A stretch of 64,000 bases of DNA from assembly GCA_910579455.1 (NCBI GenBank), contig CAJTUT010000003.1, positions 43,882 to 107,881 on the forward strand. Direction: 5' to 3'. The position numbers and the translations under genes are program-made. Below, piece after piece: positions 55,961 to 63,723 of this stretch (positions are counted from its first letter, which is position 1; the number at the start of each line of letters is the position of its first letter). Origin of the DNA: an uncultured Bacilli bacterium (GTDB lineage: Bacteria > Bacillota_I > Bacilli_A > RF39 > UBA660). The notes beneath the pieces were generated by a model that made no database searches, was not told the DNA's origin, and saw only the letters and a program-made list of their open reading frames with translations.

Positions 55961-57160
55961 TTATTCCTCTCTAAAGTTAATCCCCTCTTCCCTTGCTTGT
56001 TCTAAAGACTTAATATCAATACGATAATGTGTCAATCTACTAGCAAGACGAGCATTTTGTCCCCTTTTACCAATAGCTAAAGAAAAATTATCAGAATCAG
56101 CAATTACCATAGCTTCCCCTTTCTTAGGATCTGTGATGGCAACTTTTAAATCCTTAGCAGGTGATAATGCATTGGCAATAAAAACTGCTGGATCTTTATC
56201 ATATTTTACAATATCCAATTTTTCTCCATGTAATTCTTCTATAATACGAGCAATTCTGCTACCTTTTTCTCCAATACAAGCACCAATTGGATCAATATTA
56301 TAGTTTTCTGAATAAACGGCTACTTTACTCCTTTTTCCAGCATCTCTTGATACACTGTAAAGTAAAACCGATCCATCAGATAATTCTGGAATTTCTAGTT
56401 CAAATAATCTTTTTACAAACCCATAATGACTTCTGGAAAGTAAAATTAATAAGTTTTTTCCACTGTTATCCACTTTTGTAACGTAAACCTTAAGCTGACT
56501 ACCCATTTCAATTTTTTCACCTGGAATAATATCTTTTTTAGGTAAAATTCCATTAGTACGTCCTAAATCAATAAAATAATTATCTGTATCCTCTAAAGCA
56601 ACGGTACCAATCAAAAGTTCATCCTGCTTATCTCCGAATTCCTCCATAATGCTATTTCTTTCAGCCTCTCGCATCTTTTGCACAATCACCTGCTTAGCAG
56701 TAGATGCTGCTACTCGTCCAAAATCCTTTGGAGTTACTTCTGTATCAATAGTATCTCCAACATTCAATAATTTATTTTCTACCCGTGCATCACTTAACTT
56801 AATTTCTGTTTCAGGGTTAAAGAAAGATGGTTTCTCTTTCTCCTCTTCCTCTTCATGATCTGTTTTAATGCTCTGTTCTGTTTCAACTTCTTCTTCATCC
56901 TCTTCCGTATAATGTTCGAATAAATAATCTTCGTATTCTTCCTTAGTCATTTTATCATCATCTACTACAGTTAGATAAGAGTATACTTTGATTTCTCCAG
57001 TATCTCTATTAATCAATACTTTTACATTTGTCTTAGACTTAAAATTTTTCTTATAAGCAGAGGTAAGAGCAAGTTCCATGGCCTCAAAAACTACTTCCCT
57101 ATCGATTCCCTTTTCTTTTACAATATTATCAACAGCTCTTAAGAATTCCTTACTGTTCAT
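55961..57160 (-). CDS. nusA: Transcription termination/antitermination factor NusA
   Basis: A 399-residue RNA polymerase partner. It has the N-terminal polymerase-binding domain (about 1-125, here with an unusually acidic Glu/Asp-rich insert), an S1 domain, and two KH domains (IGACIGEKGSRI and LAIGKRGQNARLA). The GGAG ribosome site precedes the ATG at 57160. The gene overlaps the RimP-like gene by 11 bases. It acts in pausing, termination and rRNA transcription. Confidence 0.95.
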   Translation of the reverse strand: MNSKEFLRAVDNIVKEKGIDREVVFEAMELALTSAYKKNFKSKTNVKVLINRDTGEIKVYSYLTVVDDDKMTKEEYEDYLFEHYTEEDEEEVETEQSIKTDHEEEEEKEKPSFFNPETEIKLSDARVENKLLNVGDTIDTEVTPKDFGRVAASTAKQVIVQKMREAERNSIMEEFGDKQDELLIGTVALEDTDNYFIDLGRTNGILPKKDIIPGEKIEMGSQLKVYVTKVDNSGKNLLILLSRSHYGFVKRLFELEIPELSDGSVLLYSVSRDAGKRSKVAVYSENYNIDPIGACIGEKGSRIARIIEELHGEKLDIVKYDKDPAVFIANALSPAKDLKVAITDPKKGEAMVIADSDNFSLAIGKRGQNARLASRLTHYRIDIKSLEQAREEGINFREE

Positions 57161-57413
57161 TTAGCATCTCTCCTTTCTGTTTTGAATAAATATCCAACTC
57201 ATCATAATCTTGTTCAATTTCTTCCGTTTCATCCATAATTTCATTAATAATACTAGATGCTTCTGTAATTTTATCTAAATTAATTACCTCTTCACTATCT
57301 AGTTCAATATTAAAAATCGTTTTTCCTTCCTCCTTGGACCTAAAGGCATCACTAACATATATGCCTAAGTGATCAATTTTAGAATTAATAAGCGATTCAA
57401 CAATTTCTTTCAC
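57150..57413 (-). CDS. Truncated RimP-like protein
   Basis: An 87-residue protein in the RimP position ahead of nusA. It has only a RimP N-terminal-like domain: HLGIYVSDAF, then FNIELDSEEVINLDKITEASSIINEIMD, which resembles the RimP ridge region that ends in SR.I...LD. The C-terminal SH3-like domain, and about 65 residues of normal length, are missing, and the tail is acidic. It starts with a GTG at 57413 and a GGGAGG site. It may be a short RimP or a relic kept for co-translation. The name is by position and weak similarity. Confidence 0.6.
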   Translation of the reverse strand: MKEIVESLINSKIDHLGIYVSDAFRSKEEGKTIFNIELDSEEVINLDKITEASSIINEIMDETEEIEQDYDELDIYSKQKGEMLNEQ

Positions 57414-57433
57414 AAAACACCTCCCACATATAA

Positions 57434-57458
57434 AGGAGTGGAAATCAGTTCCACTCCT
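57434..57458 (-). promoter_or_regulatory. Leader hairpin of the nusA operon
   Basis: Perfect 10-bp stem (57434-57443 and 57449-57458, 5-base loop) in the 5' leader between the operon promoter and the GTG start. On the minus strand it lacks a following T-run, so it is a leader structure rather than a clear terminator. Confidence 0.6.
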
Positions 57459-57471
57459 CCTTTCTTTTTAG

Positions 57472-57500
57472 ATTATAACACAAGTTTATCATAATTCCAA
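57472..57500 (-). promoter_or_regulatory. Promoter of the rimP-nusA-ylxR-infB operon
   Basis: TTGGAA, 17 bases and an extended TGTTATAAT on the minus strand. Transcription would start near 57465, just before the leader hairpin. Confidence 0.7.
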
Positions 57501-57507
57501 ACCTATT

Positions 57508-57762
57508 TTAAACATTCTTTACACAATGTTTGAAGATAATCTTTCTTTTCTCTTTAAAATTCTCTGTAATATCATAAACGTTAAAGCCTCTATATCGCTT
57601 TAACCTTTTTTGTTCATCCAATGCAAGATAAAGTAGGTCTTGATTCATATTGGGATCAATATTCTTAACTCTATTTTTACGTCAAACTCCTTCTCTTACA
57701 TTAACAAATTGAGAATAACCTTCATAATTGCCCCCTTTTCCATAATCCCATCCTTTGAATGT
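57508..57762 (-). pseudogene. Decayed gene fragment of unknown family
   Basis: One reading frame gives 84 codons (TFKGWDYGKGGNYEGYSQ... then NMNQDLLYLALDEQKRLKRY...) broken by a single TGA at about 57684. There is no start codon with a ribosome site and the upstream part is lost. It looks like the C-terminal part of a larger protein. TGA is a stop elsewhere in the window, so this reads as a nonsense change and not as code reassignment. Confidence 0.45.
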
Positions 57763-57841
57763 CTATTATCACCAACAATATTAAGTATGAAAAATATATA
57801 TTTTATCATTAGATTATGATATGATATTGTTGGTGATGATA

Positions 57842-58519
57842 ATGAAATATGAAAATTTATTTACAAACATCTTTAAATTGATAATCTCTTTGTTTTTATT
57901 TTTTGAGAGTATCTATATTCAAAAATTATTCATTTGGATTTTTCATATCAAAAAAATAACGCCTAGTCTTGTCACAGTATTAAGTTTCACCTCTAACTTG
58001 GTTATACTAATATTACTTTTTCTTTTATTTAGAAAAGATATAATAAAAGAATTTAGAATATTTAAAAATAATATTTCTAATAATATTGATATAGGTTTTA
58101 AATACTGGTTAATAGGACTTGCTGGAATGATGATTTCTAATATCTTGATTACCATTATCTTTCAAGGTGGTGGTGCCGATAACGAACAACAAGTGCAAAA
58201 AATGATTCAAGCTGCCCCATTATTTATGATTCTTAACGCTGGTTTAATAGCTCCTATCAATGAAGAAATCTTATTTCGAAAAAACTTTAGAAATATCTTT
58301 AAAAATAATATTATCTTTATTTTAGTATCTGGAATATTTTTTGGATATTTACATGTATCAGGGGCAACTTCTCTTCTACAATGGATCTATATTATCCCAT
58401 ACTCTTCTTTAGGAATTGGTTTTGCCATTATGTATAGTAAAACCAACACTGTATTCACATCAATTTGTATGCATATGATGCATAATACCGTTCTCACTCT
58501 AATTTCTATTCTATTATAA
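57842..58519 (+). CDS. CPBP family intramembrane metalloprotease
   Basis: A 225-residue membrane protein with about six helices. It has the three CPBP (CAAX protease/Abi) motifs: NEEILFRKNFR (EExxxR), FFGYLHV (FxxxH) and HMMHN. All metal-binding residues are present. In Bacilli such proteins act in bacteriocin self-immunity or protein processing. The frame opens upstream at 57821; the ATG at 57842 has GGTGAT. Its terminator is shared with the next convergent gene. Confidence 0.87.
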   Translation: MKYENLFTNIFKLIISLFLFFESIYIQKLFIWIFHIKKITPSLVTVLSFTSNLVILILLFLLFRKDIIKEFRIFKNNISNNIDIGFKYWLIGLAGMMISNILITIIFQGGGADNEQQVQKMIQAAPLFMILNAGLIAPINEEILFRKNFRNIFKNNIIFILVSGIFFGYLHVSGATSLLQWIYIIPYSSLGIGFAIMYSKTNTVFTSICMHMMHNTVLTLISILL

Positions 58520-58548
58520 AAAGCTAGATACAAATTATCTAGCTTTTT
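58518..58548. terminator. Bidirectional terminator
   Basis: Perfect 13-bp stem (58518-58530 and 58536-58548) with A and T runs on both ends, between the convergent CPBP gene and the membrane-protein gene. Confidence 0.88.
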
Positions 58549-59137
58549 CTTTCTTAATTCCTCTTTCTATTTTTTTATCTATCATTACAAGGGCAATAGC
58601 AAGAATTCCCTGTATAGCAATTGCTCCAAAATAGTGGTTCCAAAAACGATCAGTAATTACCATATGATATAAAAATAACAAATAAAGCATATGGTGAATT
58701 ACAATAGAAAATATATAATCAAAATAGATCAAAAATTGATTTTCTCTAAAATTAATTAAAATATAATAATAAATAGAAAGGTTAATAAATAAGCTAACAA
58801 AGTAGCTGACAAAATGACCTACTAATTCTATTAAAATAATTTTCTGATTGACCAAATCTTTAATTAAAATAATAAATGCAACAATAATCAAAGAAGAAAC
58901 AAGAATAGACTGCAATGACGTTTTAAAACCATATTTTTTAGTAATATAATTACTAACAAAGAGGATAATTGGTATTACAAATACAGCAAAAGTAATTTGT
59001 AAACCTCCTAGATAAAAACTATAATCTTTTAAAGCAACAGCCAAAATACTAACTGTTGATAATAACATAGCTAAAAGCAAACCATCATTTTTAATAGCTC
59101 TCTTCTGTTTTCTCTTTTTACTTATTTTTTTGGACAT
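58535..59137 (-). CDS. Six-helix membrane protein, VUT/queuosine-transporter-like
   Basis: A 200-residue protein with a strongly basic N-terminus (KKISKKRKQKR) and about six membrane helices. VIPIILFVSNYITKKYGFK resembles the VUT/YhhQ family (queuosine-precursor transporters), which have a Pro-rich start of the helix and a YG turn. It may carry a deazapurine or vitamin precursor, but I am unsure. A strong AAAGGAG precedes the ATG. Confidence 0.55.
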   Translation of the reverse strand: MSKKISKKRKQKRAIKNDGLLLAMLLSTVSILAVALKDYSFYLGGLQITFAVFVIPIILFVSNYITKKYGFKTSLQSILVSSLIIVAFIILIKDLVNQKIILIELVGHFVSYFVSLFINLSIYYYILINFRENQFLIYFDYIFSIVIHHMLYLLFLYHMVITDRFWNHYFGAIAIQGILAIALVMIDKKIERGIKKEKAR

Positions 59138-59237
59138 AATAAAAACTCCTTTATTTTATTAATCCCATCATATCACGTTTTCAAAAAAAATAAAATGATT
59201 TTAAAAAATATATGATACAATATACTTGGTGAAGCAT

Positions 59238-60170
59238 ATGAAAACAAGAACTGAAAAAAACCAAGAAATCCAATCCCAGTTAGAAGAAGAGCAAAAACAA
59301 GAATATCGTAAAAAAGTCGTTTGTTTTTGTTTGAAATTAATCTTTTTTATTATTTTACTATTTACCATAATATTTCTATACACGAAATATTGTTCTACGA
59401 CTGGATTAATCGTTAAGGAGGAAAGAATAAAAAATGAAAAAATTCCAAATAGTTTTAATGGAATTAAATTAGTACATTTTTCTGATTTATATTATGGCTC
59501 TAGTATTTCTATGGAGGAAGTAAAAAAATTAGTAAAAATAATCAATATTAGGAAGCCAGATCTTATTGTATTTACAGGAAATTTAATTGATCCAAGGTAT
59601 AAAATAAGTACCAAAGAACAAGAGCAATTAACGAAAGAACTTAAAAAACTAGATACTACTATTGGGAAATACTCAAACAGCGGAAAAACAGATAAAGCGG
59701 CATTTAATACTATCATGTCACAAAGTAACTTTCAAATTCTAAATAATGACTATGATTTAATATATAATAATGACAATAACCCGATTTTAATGATAGGACT
59801 ATCAAGCCTCATAAAAAAGGAAAGAAAAATAGAAGAAGCTTACAGATATTTTAAAGAAGAAAATCACAATTCAAATATCTATACAATTAGCATTATGAGT
59901 GAAACAGATGATCTAGATACCATTCTAAATAATTATCAAAATGATTTAATTCTTGCTGGAAATTCTTTAAATGGTCAAATAAGAATTCCCTTAATAGGCG
60001 GAATGATTCCTCAAGAAGGATCAAAAAAATATAAAGAAGAATATTATGAAAAAAAGAATACTGAAATTTATATATCCAGCGGAATCGGGTCTCCAGATCT
60101 AGGATTTAGATTATTTGCAAGACCTAGCATCAACTTTTTCAGACTTACTAAAAAGAATAGTCCCAATTAA
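59238..60170 (+). CDS. Metallophosphoesterase-fold protein, catalytic residues lost
   Basis: A 310-residue protein anchored by one helix (about 29-50). The fold resembles calcineurin-like phosphoesterases of the YkuE/YaeI type: KLVHFSDLYYG (79-87), PDLIVFTGNLID (107-118), LAGNSLNGQI (239-248) and the family end YISSGIGS...RLFARPSI. The catalytic residues are gone: DLH is DLY, GDL is GNL, the GNH block is missing and the late GHTHGGQ is GNSLNGQ. The frame is intact and the ATG at 59238 has GGTGA. It is probably a non-catalytic binding protein. Confidence 0.75.
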   Translation: MKTRTEKNQEIQSQLEEEQKQEYRKKVVCFCLKLIFFIILLFTIIFLYTKYCSTTGLIVKEERIKNEKIPNSFNGIKLVHFSDLYYGSSISMEEVKKLVKIINIRKPDLIVFTGNLIDPRYKISTKEQEQLTKELKKLDTTIGKYSNSGKTDKAAFNTIMSQSNFQILNNDYDLIYNNDNNPILMIGLSSLIKKERKIEEAYRYFKEENHNSNIYTISIMSETDDLDTILNNYQNDLILAGNSLNGQIRIPLIGGMIPQEGSKKYKEEYYEKKNTEIYISSGIGSPDLGFRLFARPSINFFRLTKKNSPN

Positions 60171-60182
60171 CTATTCTTTTTT
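60151..60182. terminator. Bidirectional terminator
   Basis: Stem AAAAGAATAGT/ACTATTCTTTT (60151-60161 and 60170-60180) with T/A runs. It covers the overlapping stop codons of two convergent genes. Confidence 0.8.
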
Positions 60183-61204
60183 GCATATATATGAACAGTT
60201 CCTATTTTTTTATTCTTTAAATATATTTCAATTTTTCCTACCTTTTCATTCTTTTTATATCCCTTTGTCTTAGTAATTTTCATTACTGTCTTAACTTCAT
60301 CTAATTCCTCTTCACTTAAAGGATATGAAAAAGACTTTTTTAAATATAAGGGATCCTGAAAAAAGGTTTGATCAATAGAAAAATTATTTTTATCGATAAT
60401 TTTATAATTATGATATTGACTATAAATATATTCATACAAATTTTTATGAGTTATATACTCATTAGGATCATCTAAAGTCACAACAGTTAATCTTAGATTA
60501 TCTTTTTCTGATGTAGTTACCAAAGTTCTTCCTGCACTAGGAGTATATCCATTTTTCCCCCCTGTACAATACTCATAATCGCCTAAAAGCTTATTTCGAT
60601 TATACCATAAATAACTTTTATTCTTAGTACTCACTTCATACCGTTTCGTTTTTGTTATTTTTCGATATATAGAATGATTCTTATAAGCATAACTAGAAAG
60701 AAGAGCCATATCATAAGCCGAGGAATAGTTCTTTGTTTCTTCATCAAGACCATGACTATTAGAAAAGCTAGTATTCTTCATTCCAAGTTGTTGAGCCTTT
60801 TGATTCATTAGTTTTACAAATTCCTTTTCATCTTTACAAACATTATTAGCAATTACAACAGCTGCATCATTCCCACTTCTAAGCATCAATCCATATAATA
60901 AATTTTTCAAACTCATCTTTTCATTATATTCTAAGTAAATGCTGGTTCCATACATCTTTAATATCTCTTCTTTAGCAGTATATGTAGTATTCAGCTTTGC
61001 ATTTTCAATCGCTATTACAGATGTCATAATCTTAGTAATTGAAGCAATTAATCTTGTATCATCCTTATTATTACTATATAAAATCCTTCCACTATCTATA
61101 TCCATAACAATACTAGATTTAGAAGAATCCAAACTCTCAGAAAAACAAGGAATTGGAAGTATTAAAAAAGAAAGTGCAAGTAAAAAAAACATATATTTTT
61201 TCAA
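60167..61204 (-). CDS. D-alanyl-D-alanine carboxypeptidase (PBP, peptidase S11)
   Basis: A 345-residue secreted penicillin-binding protein. The signal peptide (YMFFLLALSFLILPIPCFS) precedes the S11 domain: catalytic SITK (SxxK), SGN (RSGNDAAV) and the third box KNGYT, where the usual KTG reads KNG. A C-terminal domain follows. It removes the terminal D-Ala of stem peptides, as DacF does in sporulation. The best start is the TTG at 61204 with AGGTGA five bases before it; a GTG at 61213 has no site. Confidence 0.87.
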   Translation of the reverse strand: MKKYMFFLLALSFLILPIPCFSESLDSSKSSIVMDIDSGRILYSNNKDDTRLIASITKIMTSVIAIENAKLNTTYTAKEEILKMYGTSIYLEYNEKMSLKNLLYGLMLRSGNDAAVVIANNVCKDEKEFVKLMNQKAQQLGMKNTSFSNSHGLDEETKNYSSAYDMALLSSYAYKNHSIYRKITKTKRYEVSTKNKSYLWYNRNKLLGDYEYCTGGKNGYTPSAGRTLVTTSEKDNLRLTVVTLDDPNEYITHKNLYEYIYSQYHNYKIIDKNNFSIDQTFFQDPLYLKKSFSYPLSEEELDEVKTVMKITKTKGYKKNEKVGKIEIYLKNKKIGTVHIYAKKNS

Positions 61205-61281
61205 GTTTATCACCTAAAGAAATATATGTAATTAATTTTAAATTTATTAAATGTATTTTTATTCTTGATAAATAGAATGTC

Positions 61282-62901
61282 CTAATGATTTTGACCATTC
61301 TGCTTAATAAGCTTCTTATTTTTTTCTAAAAAATCTTGATGGTTATCTGTAGTATAATCATGAGCAAACACAATAGGTTTTAGCAATGGAAACTCACTCA
61401 TCCACCACTCATCCTCATGGGTAATAGCATCTTCATCATAATCATAACAATCCTTTTGATAATATACCTGAATAAAGCTGTGGTCTTTTCCCTCTCCTTT
61501 AAAATAATACTCGGCCAAAAAATCTAAATATTTGATTTCTGATTGATATATATCTAAAATGAAAGACTGATCATATGAATTTTTTTGATTCAAATAATAG
61601 TTATTATCTAAAATACAATTTTCTATTATACTAAATATCTCTAAATTTTTATCGATAGTAAAATCTGGATGAGTTGAAGTATAATCAATCATATTATTAA
61701 TTACTTTATGAAAAATATCTAATTTATAATTATATCGAATCTTTTTTTCAGCATCTCCTTGAGAAATCTCATCAGATTTTTTTGCTTTAAAAGCGATATC
61801 ATTTCTACAATTTTTTCCATCTATAGCCGCTAATATTTTATATAAGTTATGCCTTTCCTCCTTAGTTTTTGCCCCACAAAAGTCATAGAAAGCCTCAGGA
61901 TTGGAATCTAGTATTGCATTATAATAATCATCATACGTTTTATTATCATGAAATAATCCCAGTAATAATATTAAAGATTCATCTTCTCTCTCCTCAGAAT
62001 ATGCAAAGTTATAACTATTCACATCTTGATAACCGAACTCATCCGTAACATAGATAAAAGATTCTGCCGAAGATTCTTTAATAGATGTCACAGAATCATC
62101 TCCTAATATCTCCTTAAATTTTTGTCCTTTTTTTGCTCTATGTTCACAAGAAGTCGATCTAAGATGAAAAAACTCATGTTTTAGTACATCTTGATAAAGT
62201 TTTGTTTCATCATTCCACTCATATTTCTTAGGCATGTCTTCAATAGCTTTAGGATCTAAAATAATTCGATTACATTTAGGATCGTATTCGCCACAAACAG
62301 AAGATAATGGCGAAGAGTACAAATCACCAAAAACTATCTTTAAATTTTTTATTCTACAAATATCTTCCAAATAATCATTACTAGATTCCTTTTTGATTTC
62401 TTCCAATGTATTTTCTAGAGCCCCTTCAAAATAAATAGATGACATAAACTCGCGATCATCCTGTAATCGTAATTGTGAATTTACAAATGGAGTCCTAAAT
62501 TTAGGATGATTTTTAGCATATTGGATAGAGTTTTTCTTAATCATATGGAATAATTGATCTACTGTCATAGTATCTTGATGTTCATATTCACAGTAAGTTT
62601 CATCTTTAGAAAGAATTTTATCTATCTTCTTTTCTGATGGATATAGATCTTCATTAGGATAAGATACTTGAATAGAAGAAAAATAGCCTAAATAATCATC
62701 TACTAATTTTTGCAGCTCTAAAGCCTCTAACGCCTCTGGACTTAATGTTGGCAATGGAGACGATGTTTGTAAATCCTCTTTTTTTATAGAAACATCCCTC
62801 ATAGAACTTTTATCTAAAGAGGAACACCCTGATAATCCTAACGAAATAGATAAAGCTGTTAAAAGTGCTACTAGTCTCTTTGATTGATATTTATGTCTCA
62901 T
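61282..62901 (-). CDS. Lipoprotein with zinc-peptidase motif, unknown family
   Basis: A 539-residue lipoprotein: signal peptide VALLTALSISLGLSGC with a lipobox cysteine. Mid-protein, KHEFFHLRSTSCEH contains a HExxH zinc-peptidase motif (near 243) with another His nearby. A long, acidic, helical C-terminal part follows. I know no family for it. It may be a surface protease acting near the wall. The frame opens at 62928, but the ATG at 62901 has GGGGGA and gives a normal signal peptide. Confidence 0.7.
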   Translation of the reverse strand: MRHKYQSKRLVALLTALSISLGLSGCSSLDKSSMRDVSIKKEDLQTSSPLPTLSPEALEALELQKLVDDYLGYFSSIQVSYPNEDLYPSEKKIDKILSKDETYCEYEHQDTMTVDQLFHMIKKNSIQYAKNHPKFRTPFVNSQLRLQDDREFMSSIYFEGALENTLEEIKKESSNDYLEDICRIKNLKIVFGDLYSSPLSSVCGEYDPKCNRIILDPKAIEDMPKKYEWNDETKLYQDVLKHEFFHLRSTSCEHRAKKGQKFKEILGDDSVTSIKESSAESFIYVTDEFGYQDVNSYNFAYSEEREDESLILLLGLFHDNKTYDDYYNAILDSNPEAFYDFCGAKTKEERHNLYKILAAIDGKNCRNDIAFKAKKSDEISQGDAEKKIRYNYKLDIFHKVINNMIDYTSTHPDFTIDKNLEIFSIIENCILDNNYYLNQKNSYDQSFILDIYQSEIKYLDFLAEYYFKGEGKDHSFIQVYYQKDCYDYDEDAITHEDEWWMSEFPLLKPIVFAHDYTTDNHQDFLEKNKKLIKQNGQNH

Positions 62902-63016
62902 TGATAATCCCCCTAAACAAAAAATCATCTAGATTATACCATAAAAATAAGAAAAAATCAATATTTTCCTTTTTTATCTTCATCTTATAATATATAGTTT
63001 AAAAAATAATTATCAA

Positions 63017-63442
63017 TCACTTTTCCTTTAATAAATGACTCATTAAATGAATACAAGAATCATAGATCTGTTGATAGCAAGAATGAAAATCTCTCGTATA
63101 CCATGGATCTTGTATTCCCTTTCTGTCTAGTAACCTTGTTTTATCATTACTCGGTAATAGATACTCTAAATCATCTAAATTCTCCTGATCCATACAAATA
63201 ATGAAGTCAAACATATAATAATCATCAAAGGTAACTTGACGTGCCCTATGCTTATCATAGTAAATATTATTTTTTCTCAAAACCTCCTTAACAGGAGGAT
63301 AAATATCGGAACCAATATCATCTCTAGTAGTAGCCTTAGACTCTACGTAAAAATCATTATGTTGATCTAGACTTTTAAAAATATATTCAGCCATAACTGA
63401 ACGACAAATATTTCCATGACATACAAATAGTACCTTTTTCAT
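63017..63442 (-). CDS. Low molecular weight protein tyrosine phosphatase
   Basis: A 141-residue phosphatase with the loop VCHGNICRS (CX5R; 8-16) near the N-terminus and the general-acid Asp in IQDPWY (D-P). It may reverse tyrosine or arginine phosphorylation (YwlE-type); which is not clear. CGAGGAG lies before the ATG. Confidence 0.9.
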   Translation of the reverse strand: MKKVLFVCHGNICRSVMAEYIFKSLDQHNDFYVESKATTRDDIGSDIYPPVKEVLRKNNIYYDKHRARQVTFDDYYMFDFIICMDQENLDDLEYLLPSNDKTRLLDRKGIQDPWYTRDFHSCYQQIYDSCIHLMSHLLKEK

Positions 63443-63532
63443 ATTATTCTCCTCGTATAATCAATCTTATAGAAATTATTAATCTATTTGATTGATCCTT
63501 TCTATTTATATTTTTTGAGTTATAATAACTCT

Positions 63533-63695
63533 TGCCTGTGGATTTGTTTCTATTCTCCTACAGCTTTGACTGTTTTGAAAGGCTCTTACCACAGACTTTT
63601 TATTTTAATTGTTGATTAGTTAGTTAACGCATTGACGTTTTATAGGTTCAGCGAGGTTACAAGATAGAAGGCTTTTGTGGCAAACATACAGGCAT
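63533..63695 (+). ncRNA. Candidate IS110 bridge RNA
   Basis: The non-coding leader before the recombinase has long-range pairing: TGCCTGT...TTTG at 63533-63547 with CAAA...ACAGGCA at 63681-63694 could close a molecule of about 160 nt. Inside it are CTGTGG/CCACAG (63536-63541 and 63589-63594), which is an alternative to the closing stem, and a hairpin AACG/CGTT (63626-63629 and 63636-63639) with an open loop. A TATAAT lies at 63521. The layout and size fit bridge RNAs of IS621-type elements, but guide loops cannot be assigned without the element ends. Confidence 0.45.
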
Positions 63696-63723
63696 TAAAA
63701 ACTAATCAAGGAGGTGCATGTAT

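Noticed and set aside
57508..57762. In-frame TGA as a sign of code change to tryptophan
   Set aside because: TGA ends other genes in the window (for example the DUF188 gene) and tryptophan is coded by TGG. The fragment also has no start.
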